Source: Ruminococcus sp.
GTDB taxonomy: Bacteria; Bacillota; Clostridia; Oscillospirales; Ruminococcaceae
Direction: 5' to 3'
DNA length: 53,501 nt
Assembly: GCA_015066815.1 (NCBI GenBank)
Contig: SVNR01000014.1
Span: 1 to 53,501, forward strand
Positions 41,030-49,627 of the stretch are shown here, one piece after another (the first letter of the stretch is position 1; each line of letters begins with the position of its first letter). The notes under the pieces are model-generated. The model ran no database searches, was not told the DNA's origin, and saw only the letters and a program-made list of their open reading frames with translations. The translations under genes and the position numbers were made by a program.

Positions 41030-42241
41030 ATGAAAAAAATAGTTGTAACCGGTATGGGTGCGATAACCTCTATCGGAAACAGTGTTGATGAATACTGGAA
41101 TAACCTTATTGCAGGAAAGTGCGGCGTGAAAAATATTACACGAGTACCTGTTGATGAACATGATACGGTCGTTGCAGCTGAAGTAGATGATACATACGAA
41201 ACACTTGTAAAGAAGTTCTGGAATAAGCGTCAGCTGAATGCAACAACAAAAGCGGTAAGAGTGGCGCTCGCTTCAGCGGGAGAGGCTGTTGAGAACAGTA
41301 AGATAAACTTTGAAGAGTGCGACAAGACAAGAGTAGGCGTAGTTTATGGTGTTGTAGGAAACTCATATTATAGTGAGCTTGAGAACGAGCTTAATATCGT
41401 TCTTAAGGAAATGCCGAGCACTGTGGCTGCACTCGTTTCAATGAAGTACGGTCTTAACGGCGCATCGTTCAATCTTTCATCAGCGTGTTCGTCATCAGGA
41501 TATGCAATCGCTGTTGCTGCTCAGTTTATCGAATCAGGAATGTATGATGTAGTAGTAGTCGGAGGTTTGTCTTCGATGATATCTCATCGTATGCTTAAAG
41601 GGTTTAATCAGCTTCTTGCTTTGTCTACAAACCCTGACGCAAAGACTGCATGCCGTCCTTTTACTCAGAACAGAGATGGTTTTATAATAGGAGAAGGTGC
41701 AGGAACACTTGTTCTCGAATCAGAGGCACATGCTAAAAAAAGAAACGCAGATATTATATGCAGTCTTGAAGGATATGCTATGTTCAGTGAATCCTCAAAT
41801 CTTACTGCACCTCTTGCAGACGGCGAAGGAATGGCTGCAGTTATGAATATGGCGCTTGAAAAAGCAGGAATGGGCGTAGATGATATTGATTATATAAACG
41901 CTCACGGTACATCTACAATACTTAACGACAAGTATGAAACAATGGCTATCAAGAAGGTTTTTGGAGAAAAAGCATATAGTATACCTGTTTCCTCCACAAA
42001 GTCAGCCATAGGTCATGCACTTGGCGGTGCAAGTGTTCTTGAAGCAATAGCTGCAATAAAAGCTATCGAAACAGGTACGCTCCCGCCGACTGTAAATTTT
42101 GATGTTCCTGATCCGGAGCTTGATCTTGATTATGTTCCGAACAACGCAAGAAAAGCAGATATTGAAACAGCAATGTCAAACTCGTTTGCTTTTGGCGGTC
42201 AGAACACAGCACTTATTTTTAAAAAATACAGAGGTGTTTAA
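41030..42241 (+). CDS. Beta-ketoacyl-ACP synthase (FabF/KS type)
   Basis: ATG 41030 lies 9 nt after AAGGAG and gives a FabF-like start MKKIVVTGMGAITSIG; ATG 41024 is too close. The roughly 403-residue KS has Cys153 in LSSACSSSGY, His292 in NAHGTST, Lys324 and His329 in STKSAIGHALGG. The full condensing set is present, so it is not a decarboxylating KS with Ser or Gln at the active site. No chain-length factor or FabH is adjacent. It is the only condensing enzyme in the operon and so probably acts iteratively. Confidence 0.92.
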   Translation: MKKIVVTGMGAITSIGNSVDEYWNNLIAGKCGVKNITRVPVDEHDTVVAAEVDDTYETLVKKFWNKRQLNATTKAVRVALASAGEAVENSKINFEECDKTRVGVVYGVVGNSYYSELENELNIVLKEMPSTVAALVSMKYGLNGASFNLSSACSSSGYAIAVAAQFIESGMYDVVVVGGLSSMISHRMLKGFNQLLALSTNPDAKTACRPFTQNRDGFIIGEGAGTLVLESEAHAKKRNADIICSLEGYAMFSESSNLTAPLADGEGMAAVMNMALEKAGMGVDDIDYINAHGTSTILNDKYETMAIKKVFGEKAYSIPVSSTKSAIGHALGGASVLEAIAAIKAIETGTLPPTVNFDVPDPELDLDYVPNNARKADIETAMSNSFAFGGQNTALIFKKYRGV

Positions 42242-42245
42242 AAAA

Positions 42246-42602
42246 ATGCCTATTTGTCAGATAAAAACCAACTATATAGCTGATGAAGCTCTGAAAAAAG
42301 AGTTTGTCGGAGAACTTACTGCATCACTTGCAAGAATACTTAAAAAACCTGAGCCGGCTATTATGATCATGCTCTCCGAAGAGTATATGGTCATGAATTA
42401 TAAAACAGATACGACGGTATTTGCGGAGTTCCGATATATTATGGATTTTGCCGGAGCAGAAGAAAAGAAGCAGTTTCTTGAAGCTTTTTCAGATGAGATG
42501 CTGAAGCTTTTCATAAAGTATTTTAAAGTGGATCCGTATAGAGTCTATATGCAGTTTACAGAAATGTCGCGCGATGGCGCATGGAGATATATTGAAAAAT
42601 AA
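42246..42602 (+). CDS. MIF / phenylpyruvate tautomerase-like protein
   Basis: I place the start at ATG 42246, 5 bp after the KS stop and behind GAGGTG; upstream frame is KS shadow. The 118-residue protein has Pro right after Met (the MIF N-terminal catalytic base once Met is removed), Lys about 34 in LKKPEPAIMIML, and the tail VDPYRVYMQFTEMSRDGAWRY, which aligns with the MIF [20 protein letters not shown] segment. MIF proteins catalyse keto-enol tautomerisation. In this setting it could isomerise an enol or ketone of a chain intermediate, or of the starter. Confidence 0.75.
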   Translation: MPICQIKTNYIADEALKKEFVGELTASLARILKKPEPAIMIMLSEEYMVMNYKTDTTVFAEFRYIMDFAGAEEKKQFLEAFSDEMLKLFIKYFKVDPYRVYMQFTEMSRDGAWRYIEK

Positions 42603-42621
42603 TTGAAAGGGAAAAATAAAA

Positions 42622-43758
42622 ATGAAATGGCCTCTTAGAAACTTATTAAATCCTGTTGTTACACGATCACTGCTCTATGGAGCAAATTCGTTTGATGTTG
42701 AGTATGTTCTCAAAAAAATAGACGCAATAAAAACAATGAGCGGAAAAGAAGTAAAGCGTGTATGGTTTGAAGAATGGGAAAACAAAGCTTCAAAATATCT
42801 TGAATATGCTCAGAATGCAGAAAACAAAGGCTTTGACATATCAGCTGAAAAGTATTATGAGCTTGTAGCACAGTGCTATTATGCTTCATATATGATAAAC
42901 ACAGATGATATAGACAAGAAGAAGGAAGTATACAAGAATCTCGAAAAATATTATAAAAAATCAATAGCCTTCCGCAGAACCAAGGTAGAGTACGTTGAGA
43001 TCCCTGTACCTGAACTTGGTGATATAAAGCTGCCGGCATACATACACTATCCTGATGACGGAAACGGTACTTCATATCCGTGCGCTGTAACATATTCAGG
43101 TGTAGGCAGCTGCAAAGAAGAACTTGAGATACTTGCAAGTCCTCTCATTGAACGAGGAGTAGCAGTTATAGCGGTTGATATGCCCGGAACAGGTGCAGCA
43201 CTTTTTGATTTTGATGCAAAGTGCAATGGTGTACATATTGAAGCTGCAATAAAGGCAATAAACAGCTTTGCTGAGAAAAAGGAAAATATAGATCCTTCGA
43301 GAATAGCTAATTACGGTCTTTGTATGGGCGGCGGATATGCTTTTCATGCTTCAACACTTAGAAAAGAAACAAAGTGCTGTGTAAGTCTTTTCCCGCTGTT
43401 TACAAACATAGCTGATATGGGCTCTGTTCCGGTATGGATGAAAAAAGGAAAGTGGGTATTGTATCAGCATGGAACAGCAGATGCTGATGATTATTACGGC
43501 GGAATGAAGGTTCTCGAAAAGGGTGAACTGAGCTGTGATTTCCTTCTTGTACACAGCGCTGATGATAACTGGATGGATACAGACGCTTCGCTTTCACTGC
43601 TTGATAACGCAAAGGGATACAAGGAATGCCTTCAGGTAGAGGATAAGCCGGCTTATGTATCAGAAGAAACTATAATGCATGCTATGCCTGTAGGTGAGCA
43701 GTACCATTGGGTTAAGCATATAGCATCTGATTTTATTGCAGAGAGACTTCTGAAGTGA
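42622..43758 (+). CDS. Alpha/beta hydrolase with cysteine nucleophile (FrsA/Ayg1-like)
   Basis: The 378-residue protein has an N-terminal helical domain of about 120 residues and then an alpha/beta hydrolase fold. The nucleophile elbow reads GLCMGGGYA, so Cys234 replaces the usual Ser, as in dienelactone hydrolases. Candidate acid is in HSADDNWMD and His is in GEQYHWVKH near residue 363. Layout resembles the 2,6-dihydroxypseudooxynicotine hydrolase / Ayg1 / FrsA group, which includes C-C bond and chain-shortening hydrolases. In the operon it may cut or cyclise a polyketide-like chain, or transfer it. Which one is inference. Confidence 0.72.
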   Translation: MKWPLRNLLNPVVTRSLLYGANSFDVEYVLKKIDAIKTMSGKEVKRVWFEEWENKASKYLEYAQNAENKGFDISAEKYYELVAQCYYASYMINTDDIDKKKEVYKNLEKYYKKSIAFRRTKVEYVEIPVPELGDIKLPAYIHYPDDGNGTSYPCAVTYSGVGSCKEELEILASPLIERGVAVIAVDMPGTGAALFDFDAKCNGVHIEAAIKAINSFAEKKENIDPSRIANYGLCMGGGYAFHASTLRKETKCCVSLFPLFTNIADMGSVPVWMKKGKWVLYQHGTADADDYYGGMKVLEKGELSCDFLLVHSADDNWMDTDASLSLLDNAKGYKECLQVEDKPAYVSEETIMHAMPVGEQYHWVKHIASDFIAERLLK

Positions 43759-43768
43759 GGAACGGTAT

Positions 43769-45325
43769 ATGAGAAGAAACTTTTTTAATGATTATGCCGG
43801 GACAGCGTCTACAAACCCTGATAAGGTTTTACTTCGTATAGATGACAGGGAACTCACTTACGGTGAGTTTATGAAAAAAACTGCTTTTATAGCATCCGGA
43901 ATGAAAAAATACGGTATCTGTCCAAATGATAAAGTCGGCATAATAATGCCGAACAGTATCGAGTGGTATATTGTTTTCTGGTCAGCTGTAAGACTCGGTG
44001 CACAGCCGGTTCCTATAGATCCGCAGAGTGGTGTTCTTGAGCTTTCAAGACTTATACCGGCAACCAACGTAAAGATATGCTTTGCAGCAACAAAGTACAG
44101 AGCGAATTCTATACTTGACGCTGTACGTGGTGTTTCAGATGAAAACATGACTTCTGAAAAAATAATATTTTTCGGAAGTGAATGCGGACTCTCAGGAAGA
44201 CTTGTATCCTCAGATAGTTTTTTTGCTGACTGTACAGATGACTTTGATGATATATATATCCCTGAAGATGATCATATTATGTCTCTTGCATGTACGTCCG
44301 GAAGTACAGGCGCTCCGAAGATACTTTCTGTTCCGTACTATGGATTTTATGATGCTGCTTATGACATGGGAAGCTATCTTGAGTTTAACGAAAAAGATGT
44401 CATGATGATAGGCATGACTCTCTATCATCAGGGTGGCTTCGGTATGGGACTTCAGAATACTATACAAGGCGGAACTGTAATGTACCAGCCTCAGTTCAAC
44501 GCTGATTCATTCCTTGAAACTGTTCAGAAATATAAAGTATCTGTTATTCAGCTGACATCAACACTTGCCAAGGTGCTTCTGTCTGTTCCGGATTTTGAAA
44601 AATACGATCTTTCAAGTATAAAAACCTGTTATTTTGCAGGAGAAGTACTGCCTAAGGAAATTGCTGATGTTTTTGTAAACAAGCTAAATATAAGAGTAAT
44701 AAATGTAATCGGCTCGTCTGAAACAGCTACAATGGTTGTATGGGACTCAGATAAGGATAACGGCACTGATCCGAGCGATTTCAGAAAGCTTCCGTTTACT
44801 GATTTTAAGATACTTGACAGTGAGGGAAATGAGATTGAAAACGACGAGGTCGGAGAGCTTTGCATCAACACCACAGCTGTTATATCCGATTATTATGGAA
44901 ATCCGGAGCTTTCTGCAGAAAAAATAATTACAGACGAGGATTCAAAGCGCTGGTTCAGAACCGGAGATCTTGTACGGAGAATACCTGACGGTAAAATAAG
45001 ATTTGCAGGTAGAAGCAAACGTATAATAAAACGCGGTGGAAATCTTGTTCATGCAGAAGAAGTCGAGTCGTGTCTCCTTACATATGAAAAGATTGCTGCA
45101 GTTGCGGTAACCGATGAGCCGCATCCGGTTATCGGTCAGCAGATAGTTGCATATATTCAGACAAAAGAAAACATTAAGGTTACACGAGGAGAACTTGCAA
45201 GATATTTTGACGGTAAGCTTTCGGCTTACAAGGTTCCCGATAAAGTTGTTATTGTCGAAGAAATACCGAAAGACATCGGAAAAATACAATTCAAATACCT
45301 TAGAGAAAAGAAAGTTGGAAAATAA
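43769..45325 (+). CDS. Acyl-AMP ligase (acyl-CoA/acyl-ACP synthetase family)
   Basis: The 518-residue ANL-superfamily protein has the P-loop LACTSGSTGAPK, NVIGSSETATM, an Asp in WFRTGDLVRR (GDL motif) and a late catalytic-lysine region GKIQFKYLRE. It activates a carboxylic acid as the adenylate and passes it to CoA or to an ACP thiol. Its neighbour 2 bp downstream is ACP2, so starter loading onto that ACP is likely. The substrate cannot be read from the sequence. Confidence 0.87.
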   Translation: MRRNFFNDYAGTASTNPDKVLLRIDDRELTYGEFMKKTAFIASGMKKYGICPNDKVGIIMPNSIEWYIVFWSAVRLGAQPVPIDPQSGVLELSRLIPATNVKICFAATKYRANSILDAVRGVSDENMTSEKIIFFGSECGLSGRLVSSDSFFADCTDDFDDIYIPEDDHIMSLACTSGSTGAPKILSVPYYGFYDAAYDMGSYLEFNEKDVMMIGMTLYHQGGFGMGLQNTIQGGTVMYQPQFNADSFLETVQKYKVSVIQLTSTLAKVLLSVPDFEKYDLSSIKTCYFAGEVLPKEIADVFVNKLNIRVINVIGSSETATMVVWDSDKDNGTDPSDFRKLPFTDFKILDSEGNEIENDEVGELCINTTAVISDYYGNPELSAEKIITDEDSKRWFRTGDLVRRIPDGKIRFAGRSKRIIKRGGNLVHAEEVESCLLTYEKIAAVAVTDEPHPVIGQQIVAYIQTKENIKVTRGELARYFDGKLSAYKVPDKVVIVEEIPKDIGKIQFKYLREKKVGK

Positions 45326-45327
45326 TT

Positions 45328-45579
45328 ATGAATAATATTTCATGGGAAGAGTTTACAAACGAGGTTGCTGATTATGTTGGAACAGATGCCTCAGAGATAA
45401 CAAGAGAAACTGATATCTATGAGGATCTTTGTCTTGATTCGCTTGGTATTTTCGGACTTGGTACACAGCTTACAGAGTTTTTTGGTCTGACTGTACCGCT
45501 GTCTACAGTTGCAGTAGTAACAAAGATCGGCGATATGTTTGATATTCTTAACGAACAGGGAGTAAGGACAGATGCCTGA
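45328..45579 (+). CDS. Acyl carrier protein 2
   Basis: The 83-residue ACP has LCLDSLGIFGL, with Ser38 as the phosphopantetheine site. It follows the ligase by 2 bp and overlaps the type II thioesterase by 8 bp, so the three are translationally coupled. It differs clearly from ACP1, which fits a starter-specific carrier. Confidence 0.88.
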   Translation: MNNISWEEFTNEVADYVGTDASEITRETDIYEDLCLDSLGIFGLGTQLTEFFGLTVPLSTVAVVTKIGDMFDILNEQGVRTDA

Positions 45580-46291
45580 GATGAAGCTTTGTTTTGTTCC
45601 TCATGCCGGCGGATCCGCTCTTGGGTATACAAACTTCAAAAAGTATCTTGATCCATCTATAAAGCCTGTTCCTATCGAGCTTGCAGGAAGAGGCAAACGT
45701 CTTTCGGAAGAGTGCTTTGTAGATATCCATAAGTGTACAGAGGATCTGTTTGAGAAGAACAAGGAGATTTTCGAAGAAGGAAATTATGCTTTTTTCGGCC
45801 ACAGTCTCGGAACGATAGTTTCGTATGAGTTGGCTAAACTTATCCGGAAAAATAACTATCCTGAGCCGGTTCATATGTTTTTTTCTGGAAGATGTGCACC
45901 ACATTCAAAAGTAAGCTCCATGGTGAGCGGAACATCAAAGCTTAACGATAAGGATTTTTTAAAAGCTTTTTCTGTTTATGGAGCTATTCCTGATATAGTT
46001 ATGAACAATCCCGAAATAATGAATATGATTCTTCCGATAATGCGTTCAGATGTTACTATGGCTGATGCATATGTAGAAAATACACGTCAGCCTCAGCTAA
46101 AATGTGATATTACAGTGCTCTACGGACGTAACGATATGATATATGCCGGACAGGATATAAATATATGGGAAGAATGTACTTCCGGAAAATGTACGGCTTA
46201 CGGTTTTAAAGGTGATCATTTTTATTATAATACACCCGAAAACAAAGAAAAGCTGTGTGATATCATAAATAAAACCTTGTTGAATAGATAA
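45572..46291 (+). CDS. Type II thioesterase
   Basis: The 239-residue alpha/beta hydrolase has CFVPHAGGSA, GHSLGT with Ser78, and His in KGDHFYY near residue 222. These are the marks of type II thioesterases associated with PKS and NRPS systems. They remove stalled or wrong acyl groups from carrier proteins. Its presence is strong support for a secondary-metabolite rather than a primary fatty-acid role for the operon. It is the last gene before the terminator. Confidence 0.92.
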   Translation: MPEMKLCFVPHAGGSALGYTNFKKYLDPSIKPVPIELAGRGKRLSEECFVDIHKCTEDLFEKNKEIFEEGNYAFFGHSLGTIVSYELAKLIRKNNYPEPVHMFFSGRCAPHSKVSSMVSGTSKLNDKDFLKAFSVYGAIPDIVMNNPEIMNMILPIMRSDVTMADAYVENTRQPQLKCDITVLYGRNDMIYAGQDINIWEECTSGKCTAYGFKGDHFYYNTPENKEKLCDIINKTLLNR

Positions 46292-46297
46292 ATATAT

Positions 46298-46321
46298 AAA
46301 AGCAGGCGTATGCCTGCTTTT
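46298..46321 (+). terminator. Terminator of the biosynthetic operon
   Basis: AAAAGCAGGC and GCCTGCTTTT form a 10-bp stem with a 4-nt loop, 7 bp after the thioesterase stop. Confidence 0.88.
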
Positions 46322-46355
46322 ATAGTAAACGGTAAGGTTATTTGCAGTTTACTGT
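46321..46355. repeat. Palindromic repeat, degenerate copy 5
   Basis: TATAGTAAACG near 46321 pairs with GTTTACT at 46347-46353. It directly follows the operon terminator. Confidence 0.5.
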
Positions 46356-46386
46356 CAGCCGGTGAGAAAGTCAATAAAAACAGATC

Positions 46387-46428
46387 TATTATAGTGAATG
46401 TAAAAACATATTTTGCGTTCACATAATA
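46387..46428. repeat. Palindromic repeat, copy 6 (radical SAM leader)
   Basis: TATTATAGTGAA and TTCACATAATA flank a GTAAAAACATATTTTGCG core, 26 bp before the GTG start of the radical SAM gene. Confidence 0.6.
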
Positions 46429-46453
46429 TTTCAGGCAGAACGGAGGTAGTTTC

Positions 46454-48205
46454 GTGAAGATAGTTTTATGTGCAGTTAACGCAAAATACATTCATACAAA
46501 CATCGCAGTACGTCTGATCAGAGGATATTGCAGGAACAGGATAGACTCAGAGATATCAGTTTCGGAATTTACAATAAATAACCACACTGAAGATATTGTT
46601 CAGGAGCTCTACAGACAAAAGCCGGATATTCTTGCGTTTTCATGCTATATCTGGAATATAGAAATAATCAAAAAAGTAAGTACCATAATAAAGCTTATGC
46701 TTCCTTATATACGTATTATTTTCGGAGGTCCTGAAGTATCATATAATTCCTGTAGTATCCTTGATTCTTTTGCTTCATGCGATCTGATCGTTGCAGGAGA
46801 AGGAGAAAACAGCTCGTATCAGCTTTTTTACGCTCTTGAAAACAATCTTCCTTTTACGGATATACCGGGAATAGCTTATAGAAACGAAAACGGAAAGTCA
46901 ACAGTAAATCCATGTGCCATGCCTCTGGATATGGCAGAGCTTCCGTTTCCGTATGATAGCCGGGAAGAAACAGAGAACAGGATATGTTATTATGAGGCAT
47001 CTCGCGGATGTCCGTTCAGATGCAGTTATTGTCTTTCGTCAATAGAAAAAGGCGTCCGTTTTGCTTCGATTGAAAAAGTAAAAAAAGAACTCAGGATGTT
47101 TTTGGATTATGGTGCAAAACAGGTGAAGTTTGTAGACAGAACGTTTAACGCCAACAACAGATTTGCGGCCGAAATAATAAAGTTTATTATGGAAAACGAT
47201 AACGGTTATACAAACTTTCATTTTGAAATAGCCGCGGAAATATTTTCAGACGAGCTTACAGAGCTTATACAGAAAGCACGAAAGGGCCTGTTTCAACTGG
47301 AAATAGGAGTTCAGTCCACAAACGAAGAAACGCTGACCGCTATACAGAGGACAGGAGCTTTTGACAGGATTTCGGAAGTGACAAGAAAAATAAAAGGAGC
47401 AGGGAACACTCATGTTCATCTTGATCTGATAGCAGGGCTTCCCTTTGAAGATATCGGAAGCTTCAGAAAATCCTTTAACGATGTTCATCTTCTGTATCCG
47501 AATCAGCTTCAGCTTGGTTTTTTAAAAGTACTTCATGGAAGTGCAATGGAAAACTCATGCGATAAACACAAAATAATATATTCTCCGTTTCCGCCTTATG
47601 AAGTTCTGTATACCCGGTGGCTGTCGGCAGACGATATACTGTATCTGAAAAAAATCGAGGAAATGGTGGAAACTTATTATAACAGTAATCGTTTTACAAA
47701 CTCTCTTACATATCTCGGAAAGTATTCCGTAGATCCGTTTGATATGTATGACAGACTTGCAAACAACAGGAGCAAGGTTTTCACTGAAAACATATCTCAT
47801 AACAAGAACGATACTTACAGGTTTCTGATAGACAGTGCTGTTAGTTTTGAAGGTGCAGATGCGGAGCTTTTCAGATGGATAGTAAAGTTTGATTATATCA
47901 TTCATGAAAAACCGAAGGGAACACCTGACTGGACTCAGCCTGTACTTAATCTGCTTAACAAGGATGAAATATATGAGCTTACTGTAAGAAAAAATATTTT
48001 TGAAGAAAAGTTTTCAGGTTTTACCGAACTCAAGGGAAAAGAAGCGCTAAATGTTACACATATTGAGAAAATGCCGTTTAATCCTGTTACGTATGAGAAA
48101 GAAGATGTTATGATTTTTATAAACTACAACGAGCGGGATATATGGAAAAATGCATTCTATAAAATCGAAAAAGTGAATTACAGTGAACGTCAGAATAAAT
48201 CTTAA
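46454..48205 (+). CDS. B12-binding radical SAM protein (DUF4080 type)
   Basis: The 583-residue protein has an N-terminal cobalamin-binding-type Rossmann domain (residues 1-150, with PDILAFSCYIWN and IIFGGPEVS) and a radical SAM core with CPFRCSYCLSS (CX3CX2C). The C-terminal third matches the DUF4080-like domain (DDILYLKKIEEMVETYYNSNRF). GTG 46454 follows CGGAGG. It lies after the operon terminator with its own leader, so membership of the pathway is uncertain. The last codons run into repeat copy 7. The substrate is unknown. Confidence 0.85.
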   Translation: MKIVLCAVNAKYIHTNIAVRLIRGYCRNRIDSEISVSEFTINNHTEDIVQELYRQKPDILAFSCYIWNIEIIKKVSTIIKLMLPYIRIIFGGPEVSYNSCSILDSFASCDLIVAGEGENSSYQLFYALENNLPFTDIPGIAYRNENGKSTVNPCAMPLDMAELPFPYDSREETENRICYYEASRGCPFRCSYCLSSIEKGVRFASIEKVKKELRMFLDYGAKQVKFVDRTFNANNRFAAEIIKFIMENDNGYTNFHFEIAAEIFSDELTELIQKARKGLFQLEIGVQSTNEETLTAIQRTGAFDRISEVTRKIKGAGNTHVHLDLIAGLPFEDIGSFRKSFNDVHLLYPNQLQLGFLKVLHGSAMENSCDKHKIIYSPFPPYEVLYTRWLSADDILYLKKIEEMVETYYNSNRFTNSLTYLGKYSVDPFDMYDRLANNRSKVFTENISHNKNDTYRFLIDSAVSFEGADAELFRWIVKFDYIIHEKPKGTPDWTQPVLNLLNKDEIYELTVRKNIFEEKFSGFTELKGKEALNVTHIEKMPFNPVTYEKEDVMIFINYNERDIWKNAFYKIEKVNYSERQNKS

Positions 48206-48213
48206 TTTCACTG
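48181..48213. repeat. Palindromic repeat, copy 7 (overlaps radical SAM stop)
   Basis: CAGTGAA (48181-48187) and TTCACTG (48207-48213) flank ACGTCAGAATAAATCT, also found in copy 8. The repeat supplies the last codons and stop of the radical SAM gene. Confidence 0.65.
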
Positions 48214-48236
48214 TAAAATAAAGGAGTCAGAAGATC

Positions 48237-48488
48237 ATGATAAAAACCATAATTTTTAATATTCTGTTTTTAGGAATACCGCTTGCTTTAATTGTGCTTT
48301 TTGTTGTCAGTCTTTGTCGGTACAAATCTGCCGTAAAACAGAATAAGAAAGTTCCGGGTGCGTTTTCAGACGAGGAAATAAAAAAGAGAAGGACGATTCT
48401 GACTGTTTTTTCAGTGATTGCAGGTATAATTGCTGTCATTGTTATAGGTTTAATTGCGCTCATGTTTATGGCAGTTGCTTTTATGTGA
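48237..48488 (+). CDS. Small two-helix membrane protein
   Basis: The 83-residue product has hydrophobic helices at about residues 4-26 and 55-82 with a basic loop (KSAVKQNKKVPGAFSDEEIKKRR) between them. AAGGAG lies upstream. It probably heads a unit with the following 47-residue protein and the PstS-like protein. No family is recognised. Confidence 0.6.
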   Translation: MIKTIIFNILFLGIPLALIVLFVVSLCRYKSAVKQNKKVPGAFSDEEIKKRRTILTVFSVIAGIIAVIVIGLIALMFMAVAFM

Positions 48489-48496
48489 GGTACTGT

Positions 48497-48640
48497 ATGA
48501 AGGATCGTACATTTTATGTCATACTTTTTTCGGTTATAGGTATATGTCTTGCGCTTACCATAGCACATTTTATCTATGTGATATACGCTTATCAGCATTG
48601 TTCCATAATCTATTTTATAGCAAAGGAGCTGTGGGGATAG
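48497..48640 (+). CDS. 47-residue single-helix membrane protein
   Basis: The product MKDRTFYVILFSVIGICLAL... ends AKELWG. It has one long transmembrane helix and a GTGAGG site. The TAG is immediately followed by the ATG of the PstS-like gene with no gap, which suggests translational coupling. No function is known. Confidence 0.5.
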   Translation: MKDRTFYVILFSVIGICLALTIAHFIYVIYAYQHCSIIYFIAKELWG

Positions 48641-49627
48641 ATGAAGCTCTGTAAGCAGATCATAGTTATTTTTAGTGTCGTTTTTTTATTTGCGATGTTT
48701 AATTTCAGTATATACAGATTGATAACCTGCAGACTTTCCAATAATTTTAGCGGAGCTACAAAAGCACAGATGATCGATGTCAGAAGCTATCTTCCGCATT
48801 CAGAGAAATCAGATCTTCCAAAAGTTAAGACAACACTGAAGATGACAGAAAATCTTCCGGTGCTGGATGGTGCCGCGGCTCTGGTTCCTGTGTATGCTTC
48901 TGTAATCGACAACGTTTATCCTGAAGGCTGTGTTACTTATGAAGGCGGAGAGTTTTCCGACGATAATTATTATGGAGAAAACTTTGCTTCAGATAGTGCA
49001 ATGCAGTATAAAAACACTGTCCGTGGATATCAGGCTATTGTAGATGGCTCGACCGATATTCTGTTTTGCGCAGGTCCATCTGCAGAACAGAAACGTTATG
49101 CTGAGGATAAGGGTGTGGAACTGGTATATGTTCCTATAGGTCTTGAGGGATTTGTTTTCTTTGTTAATGAAAAAAATCCTGTAGATGATCTTACAGCGGA
49201 ACAGATACGAAAGATATATGCCTGTGAGTATACCAACTGGTCAGAGGTGGGCGGTGCCAACCGAATCATCAATCCTGTTACAAGGCTGAAGGGCAGTGGA
49301 AGTCAGACTACTTTTGAAGCTTTTATGGATGATTATAAGATAGGATTAAAGTCTCCGCTTGCAGTTACAGGTGCATCGATCGGTTTTTCATTTCGTTATT
49401 ATATGGATGGTATTGTAGAAAACAATGCAGTAAAGATGATTTCTCTCAACGGTGTATATCCCAGTGCTGAAAACATCAGAAACCGCAGTTATCCTGTAGT
49501 CGCACAGTTCTATGCTATTTATAGAGCTGACAATGATAATGAAAACATTCCTGTTCTGATTGATTGGCTTTTGTCTGATGAGGGACAGATGCTTATTGAA
49601 GAAACAGGATATGTGAGAATAAGATGA
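48641..49627 (+). CDS. PstS-like phosphate-type substrate-binding protein
   Basis: The 328-residue protein has an N-terminal transmembrane or uncleaved signal segment (IVIFSVVFLFAMFNFSIY), then a type II binding fold. Motifs IVDGSTDILFCAGPS, LTAEQIRKIYACEYTNWSEVGG and KGSGSQTTFEAF match PstS-like proteins. It would bind phosphate or a related anion outside the membrane. No pstCAB genes follow, so it may instead be a signalling or orphan binding protein. No lipobox is visible. Confidence 0.75.
   Translation: MKLCKQIIVIFSVVFLFAMFNFSIYRLITCRLSNNFSGATKAQMIDVRSYLPHSEKSDLPKVKTTLKMTENLPVLDGAAALVPVYASVIDNVYPEGCVTYEGGEFSDDNYYGENFASDSAMQYKNTVRGYQAIVDGSTDILFCAGPSAEQKRYAEDKGVELVYVPIGLEGFVFFVNEKNPVDDLTAEQIRKIYACEYTNWSEVGGANRIINPVTRLKGSGSQTTFEAFMDDYKIGLKSPLAVTGASIGFSFRYYMDGIVENNAVKMISLNGVYPSAENIRNRSYPVVAQFYAIYRADNDNENIPVLIDWLLSDEGQMLIEETGYVRIR

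Noticed and set aside
36192-46291. HMGS-type beta-branching cassette
   Set aside because: Crotonases, ACP and a KS are present, but there is no HMG-CoA synthase and the KS keeps its active-site Cys instead of the Ser of decarboxylating KS proteins.
36192-46291. Aryl-polyene or DAR cluster
   Set aside because: No ammonia lyase, no FabG/FabZ types, no chain-length factor and no glycosyl/acyl transferase set; only an AMP ligase, ACPs and a KS are shared.
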